A DNA stretch of 64,000 nt from JBCDBD01 sp039184335. GTDB lineage: Bacteria > Bacteroidota > Bacteroidia > Flavobacteriales > Flavobacteriaceae. Below are positions 45,483 through 53,930 of this stretch, in pieces. The notes under the pieces were generated by a model, which was not told the origin of the DNA, searched no databases, and saw only the letters and a list, made by a program, of their open reading frames with translations. The stretch spans positions 62,001 to 126,000 of the forward strand of contig JBCDBD010000001.1 of the NCBI GenBank assembly GCA_039184335.1, read 5' to 3'. The translations under genes and the position numbers were made by a program. Within the stretch, counting starts at the first letter, position 1. Each line of letters starts with the position of its first letter.

Positions 45483-46091
45483 ATGGCTTTCGAATTACCT
45501 AAGTTACCATATGCTTACGATGCTCTAGAACCACATATAGATGCCAGAACCATGGAAATTCACTATACGAAGCATCACAACGGATATACAACAAAATTGA
45601 ATGGTGCCGTTGAGGGCACAGCTTTGGAAGGAAAAGGGATACAGGAGATCTTATCAAATCTTGACATGTCTAATGGCGCAGTCAGGAATAACGGAGGGGG
45701 ATTTTATAATCACAGCTTGTTTTGGGAAATCATGTCACCCAATGGGGGTGGAACCCCTGAAGGGGAATTGGCTGAAGCTATTGATGAGGCTTTTGGTTCT
45801 TTTGATGGATTCAAGGAAAAGTTCAGTGCAGCGGCCGGTACTAGGTTCGGATCGGGCTGGGCGTGGTTATGCGTACAGCAGGGCGGAAAGCTGGAAATCT
45901 GTTCAACACCCAACCAAGACAATCCGATAATGCCCGATACAGGGTGTGATGGACATCCCATTTTAGGTTTGGATGTTTGGGAACATGCGTATTATCTCAA
46001 CTATCAAAACAGGCGCCCCGATTATATTTCAGCATTTTTCAATGTAATTGATTGGACCAAAGTAGCAGCACACTACAATAGCAACAAGTAG
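45483..46091 (+). CDS. sodA: Superoxide dismutase, Mn-type
   Basis: A 202-aa protein. Metal ligands are H27 (EIHYTKHH), the His of FYNHSLFW, and Asp/His of DVWEHAYY. The NNGGGFYNHSLFW motif (Gly rather than Gln in the second shell) and NQDNP segment point to Mn or cambialistic specificity rather than Fe. No signal peptide. It dismutates superoxide in the cytoplasm. It has its own promoter and terminator. Confidence 0.95.
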   Translation: MAFELPKLPYAYDALEPHIDARTMEIHYTKHHNGYTTKLNGAVEGTALEGKGIQEILSNLDMSNGAVRNNGGGFYNHSLFWEIMSPNGGGTPEGELAEAIDEAFGSFDGFKEKFSAAAGTRFGSGWAWLCVQQGGKLEICSTPNQDNPIMPDTGCDGHPILGLDVWEHAYYLNYQNRRPDYISAFFNVIDWTKVAAHYNSNK

Positions 46092-46121
46092 CTTTACAAT
46101 AAGTTAAATGTAAGTTTTTTC

Positions 46122-46146
46122 AACGCGCCCTTGTAGGCGCGTTTTT
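46122..46146 (+). terminator. Terminator after sodA
   Basis: Stem AACGCGCC / GGCGCGTT (46122-46129 with 46136-46143), loop CTTGTA, T-run to 46146. Confidence 0.93.
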
Positions 46147-46170
46147 ATTGGGACAATTCCCAAGTATACC

Positions 46171-46245
46171 AATAGAAAAGGGCGGGAAAGCTCCCACCCT
46201 TTTCGTCCCAAATCTTACCATAAACTTAACCTACTTATGCTATGG
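46171..46245 (-). ncRNA. Candidate small RNA, copy 1 of three
   Basis: Read on the minus strand: a 39-nt conserved 5' element (46245-46207, beginning CCATAGCATAAGTAGG), then a hairpin (46204-46175) and a short T-rich tail. Promoter-like boxes are TAATTTAG (46258-46251) and TTTG 19 nt further upstream (46281-46278). The stem has a C/A mismatch on the plus strand (46183 with 46196) that becomes a G-U pair on the minus strand, favouring minus-strand transcription. One base of the conserved part differs from the other copies (A at 46222 for G). Confidence 0.7.
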
Positions 46246-46374
46246 CGAGACTAAATTACTGGTATTGTGTAAAATAACAAAGAAATTTTAAGAAATTTTG
46301 TCAATAGCAACCGATGACCACTCTGAAAATCTAGCCATGTTTTGCGGATTAAAAGTGTTAAAATACTGATATTC

Positions 46375-46451
46375 AAAAAATAAAGAGGGCAGATTTAAAT
46401 CTGCCCTCTTTCCCCAAATCTTACCATGAACTTAACCTACTTATGCTATGG
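46375..46451 (-). ncRNA. Candidate small RNA, copy 2 of three
   Basis: The same 39-nt element (46451-46413) followed by a perfect 15-bp palindromic hairpin (46411-46382) and six T. The upstream -7 box is TATTTTTG (46464-46457), a full match to TAnnTTTG, 5 nt before CCATAGC; no clear -33 element. The hairpin sequence (AAAGAGGGCAGATTT arm) has nothing in common with copy 1 or 3 apart from its fold. Confidence 0.7.
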
Positions 46452-46593
46452 TTCTCCAAAAATATTCCAAGACATTTGAAGCATAAAAGCTTTTAGACAA
46501 ACTTCGTTTTATTTGGTTGAAATACCATTGTGCGACAAACGGATTATAAAAGGAGGAAGAAAAAGAGTACCCAACTTAAGAAAAGAAACCATC

Positions 46594-46669
46594 AAAATAA
46601 AAAAGGTGGAGAAGTCTCCACCTTTTTTGCCCCAAATCTTACCATGAACTTAACCTACTTATGCTATGG
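46594..46669 (-). ncRNA. Candidate small RNA, copy 3 of three
   Basis: The 39-nt element (46669-46631), identical to copy 2, then a hairpin of 14 bp (46628-46615 with 46612-46599) with six T in the stem arm and an ATTTTG tail. A -7-like TATTTTAG is at 46683-46676, 6 nt upstream, with TTTTG 16 nt further (46704-46700). It lies 104 nt downstream of the purF stop codon and could alternatively be cut from, or terminate, the purF transcript. Confidence 0.65.
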
Positions 46670-46772
46670 CATTAGCTAAAATAGGTTGGTAAGGCACTTC
46701 AAAATTAAAAAGACGGTAAAATGTCATTTTCATCGACAAAGTGCACGGTTCTTTGGTCAAATGGTAAAAAGA

Positions 46773-48671
46773 CTAGTACGCTCTTTGGTTTTTTCCCTCA
46801 TAAAAGTTAATGAAGGCCCTGTTTACAACACGGTTTCCGCCAGGGGTTGGATAATCACCTGTAAAATACCAGTCCCCTAAATTTTTAGGACAAGCCTTAT
46901 GTAAATTTTCGATGGGCTGGTAGACAATACACACTTCTGCATTGATGTCTGGAGGACTGAGCAATTGCCCAATTTTGTCGGATATGCTTTCGGTAGAAAA
47001 AGGGGCATAAAGCTCTTTGACATAGTTTACCACATCAGCATCCTTACAATTTGCCTGGTGAAGGCATTTATGGTATATCTCGGTAATCTTTTCATACGAA
47101 CCATTTTCTTCATGCAGTGCCAAAGCCGCTTTAAATGCGATAAAATCTTCCAATTTTGCCATATCGATACCATAGCAATCAGGATATCGGATTTGTGGTG
47201 CTGATGATACGACCACTATTTTTTTAGGAGACAACCTATCAAGCATTTTAAGAATACTTTTCTTAAGTGTCGTGCCACGAACAATACTGTCATCTATAAT
47301 GACAAGGTTATCATTTTCACTGACAGACCCATAAGAGATATCATAGACGTGGGTCACCAGATCATCACGACTGCTATCTTGGGTGATAAAGGTACGCAGT
47401 TTGGCATCTTTTATGGCCACCTTTTCTATTCTGGGACGCACGCCCAAGATACGGTGAAGTTGTTTTTTGTCCATTGTGGGACCTAAAGCCAATATTTGTT
47501 CTTCCTTTTTCTTGTTCAAATAGTTCTGGGCTTCCTTTACCATTCCAAAAAAAGAAGTCTCTGCGGTATTGGGGATGTATGAAAAAACAGTATTGATCAA
47601 ATCATTGTCTATAGATTGCAATATTTGGGGAAATATCAATTTGCCCAGTAATTTTCGTTCTTGGTAGATTTCTTTATCGCTTCCACGTGAAAAATAGATC
47701 CGCTCAAAAGAACATGCCTTTCTCTCAATGGGTTTCAGCACCTCTTCAATGGAGACGGCCCCATTCTTTTTGATGATAATGGCATGTCCCGGATCTAATT
47801 CTTTGACGTTCTCAAACTTAACGTCGAATACAGTTTGAATGGCAGGTCGCTCTGAAGCGATGGCCACTACCTCATCATCATGGTAGTAATAGCTCGGACG
47901 TATACCAGCGGGGTCTCTCAACACAAAAGCATCGCCATGTCCCAGTAGACCGGCCATAGCATAACCGCCGTCCCAATTTTTGGCCGCTTTGCCCAATATT
48001 TTTGTCAAGTTCAAGCGTTCTGCTATCAGGGGTGAAGCATCCCGCTTGTTGAACCCTTCTTTCTTTATTTGCTTGTAGAGCTTGGCCACTGCATCATCTA
48101 AAAAGTGACCAATTTTTTCCATGACCGTTACGGTATCTGCCATTTCCTTTGGATGTTGGCCAAGTTCGACCAAATTGGAAAACAATTCATCGACATTGGT
48201 CATGTTAAAATTGCCTGCGACAATCAGATTTCGGTGCATCCAGTTGTTTTGCCTCAAAAAGGGATGGACACTTTCAATACTGTTTTTGCCGAAAGTGCCA
48301 TAGCGAACGTGACCCAACAAAAGTTCACCAATATAGGGAATATGTTTTTTTTGGAGTTTGACACTATCATGGTATTCTGAATTTTGGACAAAAGACGTAT
48401 TTATCCTTTCATTTATTTGTTTGAAAATGTCTTGTATGGGCTGTTGTTGAATTGATCGGACCCTACTCATGTAACGTTCCCCAGGATCCATATCCAACTT
48501 AATACTGGCAAAGCCGGCACCATCCTGTCCACGGTTGTGCTGCTTCTCCATCATAAGGTACATTTTGTTTACCCCGTAAAATGCGGTACCGTATTTTTCT
48601 TGGTAATATTCGAGAGGTTTTAGCAATCGAATCAATGAAATTCCACACTCGTGCTTGATAGCATCACTCAT
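46773..48671 (-). CDS. purF: Amidophosphoribosyltransferase
   Basis: A 632-aa protein, longer than the E. coli enzyme (505 aa) as usual in Bacteroidota. The N-terminal glutaminase nucleophile is Cys9 in KHECGISLIR, so eight residues would be removed or the site works internally. The glutaminase domain has QHNRGQDGAG and HVRYGTFG. The PRPP-binding loop is VIIDDSIVRGTTLKKS. No Fe-S cysteine cluster is clear. It catalyses the first step of purine synthesis. Confidence 0.94.
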   Translation of the reverse strand: MSDAIKHECGISLIRLLKPLEYYQEKYGTAFYGVNKMYLMMEKQHNRGQDGAGFASIKLDMDPGERYMSRVRSIQQQPIQDIFKQINERINTSFVQNSEYHDSVKLQKKHIPYIGELLLGHVRYGTFGKNSIESVHPFLRQNNWMHRNLIVAGNFNMTNVDELFSNLVELGQHPKEMADTVTVMEKIGHFLDDAVAKLYKQIKKEGFNKRDASPLIAERLNLTKILGKAAKNWDGGYAMAGLLGHGDAFVLRDPAGIRPSYYYHDDEVVAIASERPAIQTVFDVKFENVKELDPGHAIIIKKNGAVSIEEVLKPIERKACSFERIYFSRGSDKEIYQERKLLGKLIFPQILQSIDNDLINTVFSYIPNTAETSFFGMVKEAQNYLNKKKEEQILALGPTMDKKQLHRILGVRPRIEKVAIKDAKLRTFITQDSSRDDLVTHVYDISYGSVSENDNLVIIDDSIVRGTTLKKSILKMLDRLSPKKIVVVSSAPQIRYPDCYGIDMAKLEDFIAFKAALALHEENGSYEKITEIYHKCLHQANCKDADVVNYVKELYAPFSTESISDKIGQLLSPPDINAEVCIVYQPIENLHKACPKNLGDWYFTGDYPTPGGNRVVNRAFINFYEGKNQRAY

Positions 48672-48706
48672 CTAGTAGAGATAAAAGGCCTTTGGGAGCC
48701 ATGGTT

Positions 48707-49633
48707 TTATTGTATTTCAATGTTAAATTGGGTCAGTTCCTTAAATTGAACGAGCCGCTCTTCAACTTCATGTTTTTTTAAGTTCTGCATACGCTTGGTG
48801 CCAAATTTTTCAACACAGAACGAAGCTAGGTTCGAACCATGGACGATGGCATTTTTCAGGTTTTCAAATGATATGTTCCCAGATTGGGCAATATATCCAG
48901 AAAAACCGCCAGCAAACGTATCGCCCGCACCAGTGGGGTCAAAAACCTCCTCTAAAGGTAGTGCCGGTGCAAAAAAGACGTTGTTCTTATGAAACAAGAG
49001 CGCACCATGCTCCCCTTTTTTGATTACTACATATTTGGGGCCCATCAGCTGTATTTTTTTAGCCGCCTTGACCAGGGAATATTCGTGGGTCAACTGCCTA
49101 GCTTCTTCGTCATTGATGGTCAATACATCAATATGGTGAATGACCTGCTTTAGTTCTGATAAGGTATGGTCCATCCAAAAGTTCATGGTATCCAAAACGA
49201 TGAGTTTTGGTCGCGTATTCATCTGGTTTATTACACTCATTTGGATGTTAGGGTGCAGATTGCCCAACATGACCACATCGGCATCTTTAAAATGTTCTGG
49301 AACGATGGGATTAAAATCGGCAAGTGTATTCAATTCGGTGATTAAAGTATCACGGGTATTGAAGTTGTGGTGATACCTGCCTTTCCAATAGAAGGTTTTG
49401 CCGCCTTTTACGATTTTCACACCTGAAATATCGATATCACGGCTTTCAAGTAACTCGAGATATTTTGGGGGCAAGTCTTCGCCAACCACAGATACGATGG
49501 CAGTTTTCACTTTAAATTGACTCGCCGCCAGACCAATGAAAGCGGCTGCGCCGCCAAAGATTTTACCTGTTTTTCCAAAAGGGGTTTCGATTTCGTCGAT
49601 GGCAATGGAACCGACAATCAAAAGTTTGCCCAT
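48707..49633 (-). CDS. PfkB family carbohydrate kinase
   Basis: A 308-aa protein from the ATG at 49633 (a TTG lies one codon earlier). N-terminal glycine region GGAAAFIGLAASQF; C-terminal PfkB signature DPTGAGDTFAGGFSG with the catalytic Asp. The family covers ribokinase, adenosine and fructose kinases; conservation here does not settle the substrate. It lies 35 nt upstream of purF on the same strand, and a nucleoside substrate would fit a purine neighbourhood, but this is inference. Confidence 0.9.
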   Translation of the reverse strand: MGKLLIVGSIAIDEIETPFGKTGKIFGGAAAFIGLAASQFKVKTAIVSVVGEDLPPKYLELLESRDIDISGVKIVKGGKTFYWKGRYHHNFNTRDTLITELNTLADFNPIVPEHFKDADVVMLGNLHPNIQMSVINQMNTRPKLIVLDTMNFWMDHTLSELKQVIHHIDVLTINDEEARQLTHEYSLVKAAKKIQLMGPKYVVIKKGEHGALLFHKNNVFFAPALPLEEVFDPTGAGDTFAGGFSGYIAQSGNISFENLKNAIVHGSNLASFCVEKFGTKRMQNLKKHEVEERLVQFKELTQFNIEIQ

Positions 49634-49674
49634 CAAGTCAAATTTTGGTGCAAATATACCTTAATTCCATAGAA

Positions 49675-50307
49675 CTATTTTCTCCCAAAATCTGCTGGTA
49701 TTTCACCCCATGCCTTCGTTTGCCATTTGACAATGGGCGTATGGTAGGAATTGTTTTTCAACCAATCTTCTGCACGATGTATAAGTTCAAACACATCTTT
49801 ATTTTTTTTATTGGGCCTTAACGTTGTCTTACAGCTTTTTTTCTGTACCCAGCCAATGGCTATACGAGAGTCAGAATAGATGATTCGGTCACTTTTTTGG
49901 TTTTTCAAAAAGGCCAATCCATGCACCAGGGCCAAAAACTCCCCAATATTGCTGGTGCCCTCTTGAAAAGGCCCTTGTTTAAAAAGTGTCTTTTTGGTTT
50001 TGGTATCTACACCCTGATATTCCATTCGGCCAGGGTTTCCGCTTGATGCTGCATCTACTGAAATCGAGTGCATATTGGGTTCCCCGATTTTGAGAAGTTC
50101 TTCTGGCGAGAGGGGACTATTTGGCTTCTTTTTCCCCCGATACTCCAAATAGTTACCATGGGATGCTTTTTTGGCCGCTACAAAAGAGGAGAATGATTTG
50201 TACTGGGCTCCTCTAAACCCCTTAATTTGTGCTTTACAATCTTCCCAGCTTTCAAAAATACCAGTCTTTTTTCCTTTCCAGACCACATAAAATTTGTTGT
50301 TAGCCAT
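49675..50307 (-). CDS. Ribonuclease H with N-terminal viroplasmin-like domain
   Basis: A 210-aa protein from the ATG at 50307. Residues about 1-50 form the RNA/DNA-hybrid-binding viroplasmin domain (FYVVWKGKKTGIFESWEDCK, then GFRGAQYKSF). The RNase H1 domain has Asp in SVDAASSGNPG, Glu in NIGEFLALVHGL, Asp in YSDSRIAIGWV and the last Asp in EIPADFG. It removes RNA from RNA-DNA hybrids. It overlaps the end of purN by 8 nt. Confidence 0.93.
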   Translation of the reverse strand: MANNKFYVVWKGKKTGIFESWEDCKAQIKGFRGAQYKSFSSFVAAKKASHGNYLEYRGKKKPNSPLSPEELLKIGEPNMHSISVDAASSGNPGRMEYQGVDTKTKKTLFKQGPFQEGTSNIGEFLALVHGLAFLKNQKSDRIIYSDSRIAIGWVQKKSCKTTLRPNKKNKDVFELIHRAEDWLKNNSYHTPIVKWQTKAWGEIPADFGRK

Positions 50308-50869
50308 CTGACAAGAGCGTTTCAATTACCTTGGGCAGGTTTTCGTATTCCAACTCGTGTACCTTAACCGCGATGACATCAATGTCATCTTCCTCGGCAA
50401 CTGGTGTTTTCGCTTGTAATATAATGGCGCCCTCATCGTAGTTTTCATTCACATAGTGGATTGTAATGCCGGTCTCCATATCTCTATTTGCCTTCACGGC
50501 TTCGTGCACCTTTTTGCCATACATGCCCTTGCCACCATATTTGGGAAGTAGCGCTGGGTGAATGTTGATGATTTTATTGGGGAAGGCATTGATGATCTGT
50601 GCCGGAACTTTCCAGAGAAAGCCTGCAAGTACGATCAGGTCAGGACTTTGTGATTTGAGCAACTCCAAAACAGCGTCAGCACCAAAAAAGGAATGCCTAT
50701 TGAAGTAAAATGCGCTGACACCCAGGCGATCACATCGTTCAAGCACTTTTGCAGTTGCCTTGTTGGTCAATACAAGTGAAACATGAATTTTTTGATGCCC
50801 TTCAAAATATCGTATAATATTTTCTGCATTCGAACCCGATCCAGAAGCAAAAACCACAATATGTTTCAC
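50300..50869 (-). CDS. purN: Phosphoribosylglycinamide formyltransferase
   Basis: A 189-aa protein starting at GTG 50869 (MKHIVVFASGSGSNAENI), which gives the normal family length; the longer frame to 50962 lacks family sequence. The substrate-phosphate loop is ASGSGSNAENI; the active-site segment INIHPALLPKYGGKGMYG has His in place; GITIHYVNENYDEGAII carries the catalytic His and Asp neighbours. It makes formyl-GAR in purine synthesis. Confidence 0.94.
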   Translation of the reverse strand: MKHIVVFASGSGSNAENIIRYFEGHQKIHVSLVLTNKATAKVLERCDRLGVSAFYFNRHSFFGADAVLELLKSQSPDLIVLAGFLWKVPAQIINAFPNKIINIHPALLPKYGGKGMYGKKVHEAVKANRDMETGITIHYVNENYDEGAIILQAKTPVAEEDDIDVIAVKVHELEYENLPKVIETLLSDG

Positions 50870-50906
50870 GGACAAAAATTGTTTTAATTGAGATATTAGA
50901 ATGCTG

Positions 50907-50940
50907 CGAAAGTAACTTTCTGGAATGTAAAATAGACAAA
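50907..50940 (-). promoter_or_regulatory. Promoter of purN
   Basis: On the minus strand TTTG (50940-50937), 22-nt spacer, TACTTTCG (50914-50907; one mismatch). Start near 50900, about 30 nt before the GTG start. Confidence 0.5.
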
Positions 50941-50987
50941 TAATGGTACATTTTATCGACAAATAGTGTATTTAAACCAAAGTTTTA

Positions 50988-50995
50988 TATTTTTG
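50988..50995 (+). promoter_or_regulatory. -7 box of acpP
   Basis: TATTTTTG, an exact TAnnTTTG match, 30 nt before the acpP ATG. No clear TTG at standard spacing. Confidence 0.55.
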
Positions 50996-51025
50996 CCAAC
51001 GATTAAATTAAAAACCGATATAACT

Positions 51026-51259
51026 ATGTCAGACATTGCATCAAGAGTAAAGGCTATCATCGTTGATAAATTAGGTGTTGATGAGAATGAGGTAGTACCT
51101 GAAGCAAGTTTTACCAACGATTTGGGTGCAGATTCCTTGGATACTGTTGAACTTATCATGGAATTCGAGAAAGAATTTGACATTCAGATTCCTGACGACC
51201 AAGCAGAAAACATCGCCACAGTTGGTCAAGCGATAAGCTATATTGAAGAAGCAAAGTAA
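51026..51259 (+). CDS. acpP: Acyl carrier protein
   Basis: A 77-aa acidic protein from the ATG at 51026. The phosphopantetheine attachment Ser is in the GADSLDTVELIM motif; length and charge are typical. It carries acyl chains in fatty acid synthesis. Followed by fabF with a hairpin terminator between them. Confidence 0.97.
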   Translation: MSDIASRVKAIIVDKLGVDENEVVPEASFTNDLGADSLDTVELIMEFEKEFDIQIPDDQAENIATVGQAISYIEEAK

Positions 51260-51285
51260 TTTTATGATATTTTACTAAAGATTGC

Positions 51286-51327
51286 AAATTATCCATGCGG
51301 TGATTATCCGCATGGATAATTTTTTTT
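51286..51327 (+). terminator. Terminator between acpP and fabF
   Basis: A perfect 15-bp stem (51286-51300 with 51308-51322), 7-nt loop and a T-run to 51327. It should reduce fabF/rnc expression relative to acpP. Confidence 0.93.
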
Positions 51328-51360
51328 AATTTAAGGGGAAATAGGTTAAAATCATACCAA

Positions 51361-52611
51361 ATGCAATTAAAGCGAGTTGTGGTTACCGGGTTAGGTGCTT
51401 TGACACCTATCGGAAACAATATCAAGACCTATTGGGACGGACTCAAACATGGAAAGAGCGGTTCGGCACCCATCACATATTTCGATACTGAAAAATTTAA
51501 GACCAAGTTTGCCTGTGAGCTCAAGGGGTACAAGGCCGAAGACTTTTTCGACAGAAAAGAGGCAAGAAAATTGGATAGGTTTGCACAGTATGCCTTGGTT
51601 TCTTCAGATGAGGCCATCGAAGATTCAGGAATCAATCTAGATAAAGTCGATAAGTTCAGGGTAGGTGTTGTCTGGGGGGCCGGAATAGGTGGTTTGGAAA
51701 CGTTTCAGAATGAGGTCGTCGGTTATGCAAAAGGTGATGGAACGCCAAGGTTCAATCCTTTTTTCATTCCAAAGATGATTGCTGACATTGCTCCAGGAAA
51801 CATCTCTATCAAGCATGGTTTTATGGGGCCTAATTATACTACTGTTTCAGCCTGTGCATCGTCGGCAAACGCCTTGATAGATGCACTGAACTATATCAGG
51901 TTGGGGCATTGTGATGTTGTGGTTACGGGCGGAAGTGAGGCTGCGGTTACCATTGCGGGTATGGGAGGTTTTAATGCGATGCACGCCCTATCAACACGTA
52001 ATGACAGCCCTGAAACCGCTTCAAGACCCTTCGATGCAACCAGGGACGGTTTTGTGCTTGGTGAAGGTGCTGGGGCACTTATTTTAGAAGAGTATGAGCA
52101 TGCAATGGCAAGAGGGGCAAAAATCTATGCAGAGGTCTTGGGGGGCGGATTGTCAAGTGATGCCTATCATATGACAGCTCCACACCCTGAAGGTATCGGG
52201 GTTGTAAAGGTGATGGAAAATTGTCTTGAAAATGCCGGTCTACAACCCAAAGATGTTGATGCCATAAATACACATGGTACGTCTACACCATTGGGCGATG
52301 TGGCAGAACTAAAGGCCATCTCAAAGGTATTTCAAGACCATACTCCCAAAATCAATATCAATTCGACCAAATCAATGACGGGCCATCTATTGGGTGCTGC
52401 CGGTGCCATTGAAGCGATAGCGTCTATATTGGCAATGGAACATAGTTTGGTACCCCCTACCATCAATCACAGTACGGTTGATGAGAACATAGACCCCAAC
52501 CTCAATCTCACCTTGAACAAGGCGCAACAGCGTGAAGTGAACGTTGCTATGAGCAATACATTTGGTTTCGGAGGGCATAATGCATGTATATTATTCAAAA
52601 AAATCAGTTGA
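51361..52611 (+). CDS. fabF: Beta-ketoacyl-ACP synthase II
   Basis: A 416-aa condensing enzyme. Catalytic Cys in SACASSANALIDAL, His in NTHGTSTPLGD, second His in KSMTGHLLGAAGA, and GFGGHNA at the end. Normal length. It elongates malonyl-ACP with acyl-ACP. The rnc ATG follows 7 nt after its stop. Confidence 0.96.
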   Translation: MQLKRVVVTGLGALTPIGNNIKTYWDGLKHGKSGSAPITYFDTEKFKTKFACELKGYKAEDFFDRKEARKLDRFAQYALVSSDEAIEDSGINLDKVDKFRVGVVWGAGIGGLETFQNEVVGYAKGDGTPRFNPFFIPKMIADIAPGNISIKHGFMGPNYTTVSACASSANALIDALNYIRLGHCDVVVTGGSEAAVTIAGMGGFNAMHALSTRNDSPETASRPFDATRDGFVLGEGAGALILEEYEHAMARGAKIYAEVLGGGLSSDAYHMTAPHPEGIGVVKVMENCLENAGLQPKDVDAINTHGTSTPLGDVAELKAISKVFQDHTPKININSTKSMTGHLLGAAGAIEAIASILAMEHSLVPPTINHSTVDENIDPNLNLTLNKAQQREVNVAMSNTFGFGGHNACILFKKIS

Positions 52612-52618
52612 GAAATAC

Positions 52619-53356
52619 ATGAAGTTTTCCCAAAAAATATTTGGTTCCCATTCGAAATCGGATGGGGATTTTTTTTTAGGGATGAAAAATATACTTGGGT
52701 TTAAACCTAAAGATTTAGCTGTTTACAAAAAAGCATTTCTACATCGTTCTGTCAATAAAAAAGATGATCAAGGCAACCCGATGAACTATGAACGATTGGA
52801 GTTTTTGGGTGATGCCATGTTGGGGACCATAATATCAAAACACCTGTACAATGAAGTTCCAGATGGCGATGAGGGATATTTGACCAAAATGAGGTCAAAG
52901 ATTGTCAGTAGAAAGCATCTTAACGAGTTGGGCAAGGATTTGGGATTGATTCATTTTGTTGAAAGTAGAATTCCGAAGACACATTTTGGTGACAATATAC
53001 ATGGCAATGTATTCGAAGCATTGGTAGGTGCCATATATCTTGATAAAGGCTATGACTATTGCGAAAAGTTCATTCATGAACAGGTTATACAGCCTTACGT
53101 TGATATTGAACAACTTGAAGGAAAGGTAATCAGCTATAAAAGCCTTGTCATTGAATGGTGCCAAAAACAAAAAAGAGACTTTCACTACGAAGTTTATGAA
53201 GATACTGGCAATGATGAATTGAAGCACTTTGCAGTAAAACTTTCCATTGGAGATAAAATATTGGCCAAGGCAAGAGCGACATCAAAAAAGAAGGCAGAAG
53301 AAAAGGCATCGAAAAGGGCATATTTTGCACTTCAAGACAAAATCGAAAACAACTGA
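52619..53356 (+). CDS. rnc: Ribonuclease III
   Basis: A 245-aa protein from the ATG at 52619. The RNase III signature is ERLEFLGDAMLG, and the second catalytic acid is in GNVFEALVGAIYLD. The double-stranded RNA-binding domain lies at about 175-243 and ends with the ARATSKKKAEEKASKRAYF helix. It processes rRNA and cleaves structured RNAs. acpP-fabF-rnc is a common bacterial order. Confidence 0.96.
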   Translation: MKFSQKIFGSHSKSDGDFFLGMKNILGFKPKDLAVYKKAFLHRSVNKKDDQGNPMNYERLEFLGDAMLGTIISKHLYNEVPDGDEGYLTKMRSKIVSRKHLNELGKDLGLIHFVESRIPKTHFGDNIHGNVFEALVGAIYLDKGYDYCEKFIHEQVIQPYVDIEQLEGKVISYKSLVIEWCQKQKRDFHYEVYEDTGNDELKHFAVKLSIGDKILAKARATSKKKAEEKASKRAYFALQDKIENN

Positions 53357-53469
53357 CTTTAAGAAAAAGAAAACTCAAACGTTTTCGTAACTTCAGGTAT
53401 TCGTAAACGACTGATTCAACTAGGCTGGTTTATGTATTAACCCTATCTTTACAATTCGCGTAGATTTTA

Positions 53470-53928
53470 ATGTCAATAACCCACAGAATATCTGCTGAGC
53501 TATACTACGATTCTTTCGAATTGATCGGGGTACACAGTGCCTTGGAAGATTATGCCCTGGCATATGCATTGAACAGTAATCTGGGGATTTACCTAAAAAG
53601 GGCACAAAAGGATTTGAGCCTTGATGTATACCCTTCATTTCCAATTTTCGAATGGGAAAGTGAGATTACAGAAACTAACTTGGTATTGATTAGAAATAGT
53701 TGTAGCCGAGAAGAGCAAAGTGTCGGCCTTTTTATGAAAGAACCTTCCTTGACTACCCATTACTTGATTGAAGAACGCAAAGAAGTAGATTACTTTCTCA
53801 AGATTGAATCAGAGGAGCCGTCGACTACAGAAAAACTATTGGATACCATTAACGCTATGGACCATATCATAACTGCATATGTTGTTGACATTCAGAACTT
53901 AAAAACAAGACAAAACTTAATTTTTTGA
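53470..53928 (+). CDS. IPExxxVDY-like family protein
   Basis: A 152-aa protein whose place immediately before pyk and whose sequence pattern match the Bacteroidota IPExxxVDY family. The motif here reads IEERKEVDYFLKI, so the IPE part is degenerate while VDY is kept. No signal peptide or membrane segment. Function is unknown; the pyk association suggests a link to glycolysis control. Its TGA lies 2 nt before the pyk ATG. Confidence 0.8.
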   Translation: MSITHRISAELYYDSFELIGVHSALEDYALAYALNSNLGIYLKRAQKDLSLDVYPSFPIFEWESEITETNLVLIRNSCSREEQSVGLFMKEPSLTTHYLIEERKEVDYFLKIESEEPSTTEKLLDTINAMDHIITAYVVDIQNLKTRQNLIF

Positions 53929-53930
53929 TA

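Larger units (their letters stand above)
46175..46669 (-). repeat. Three tandem hairpin-plus-39-nt elements, 206 and 218 bp apart
   Basis: The 39-nt blocks at 46207-46245, 46413-46451 and 46631-46669 are identical except for one base in the first. The hairpins and the roughly 130-150 nt between units are unrelated in sequence. They fill the 681-bp gap between sodA and purF; no protein-coding gene is seen in it. Confidence 0.93.

Noticed and set aside
46171..46669. The three repeats as a CRISPR array or as short peptide genes (an ATG-AAC-TTA frame on the plus strand).
   Set aside because: Spacing of over 200 bp and variable hairpins do not fit CRISPR. The peptide frame lacks the ATG in copy 1 (ATA), and conservation extends upstream of it into non-coding bases; the flanking boxes fit minus-strand RNA better.
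50870..50962. 31-residue N-terminal extension of PurN.
   Set aside because: PurN normally begins at the phosphate-binding strand; the GTG at 50869 fits, and the extension would cover the promoter.
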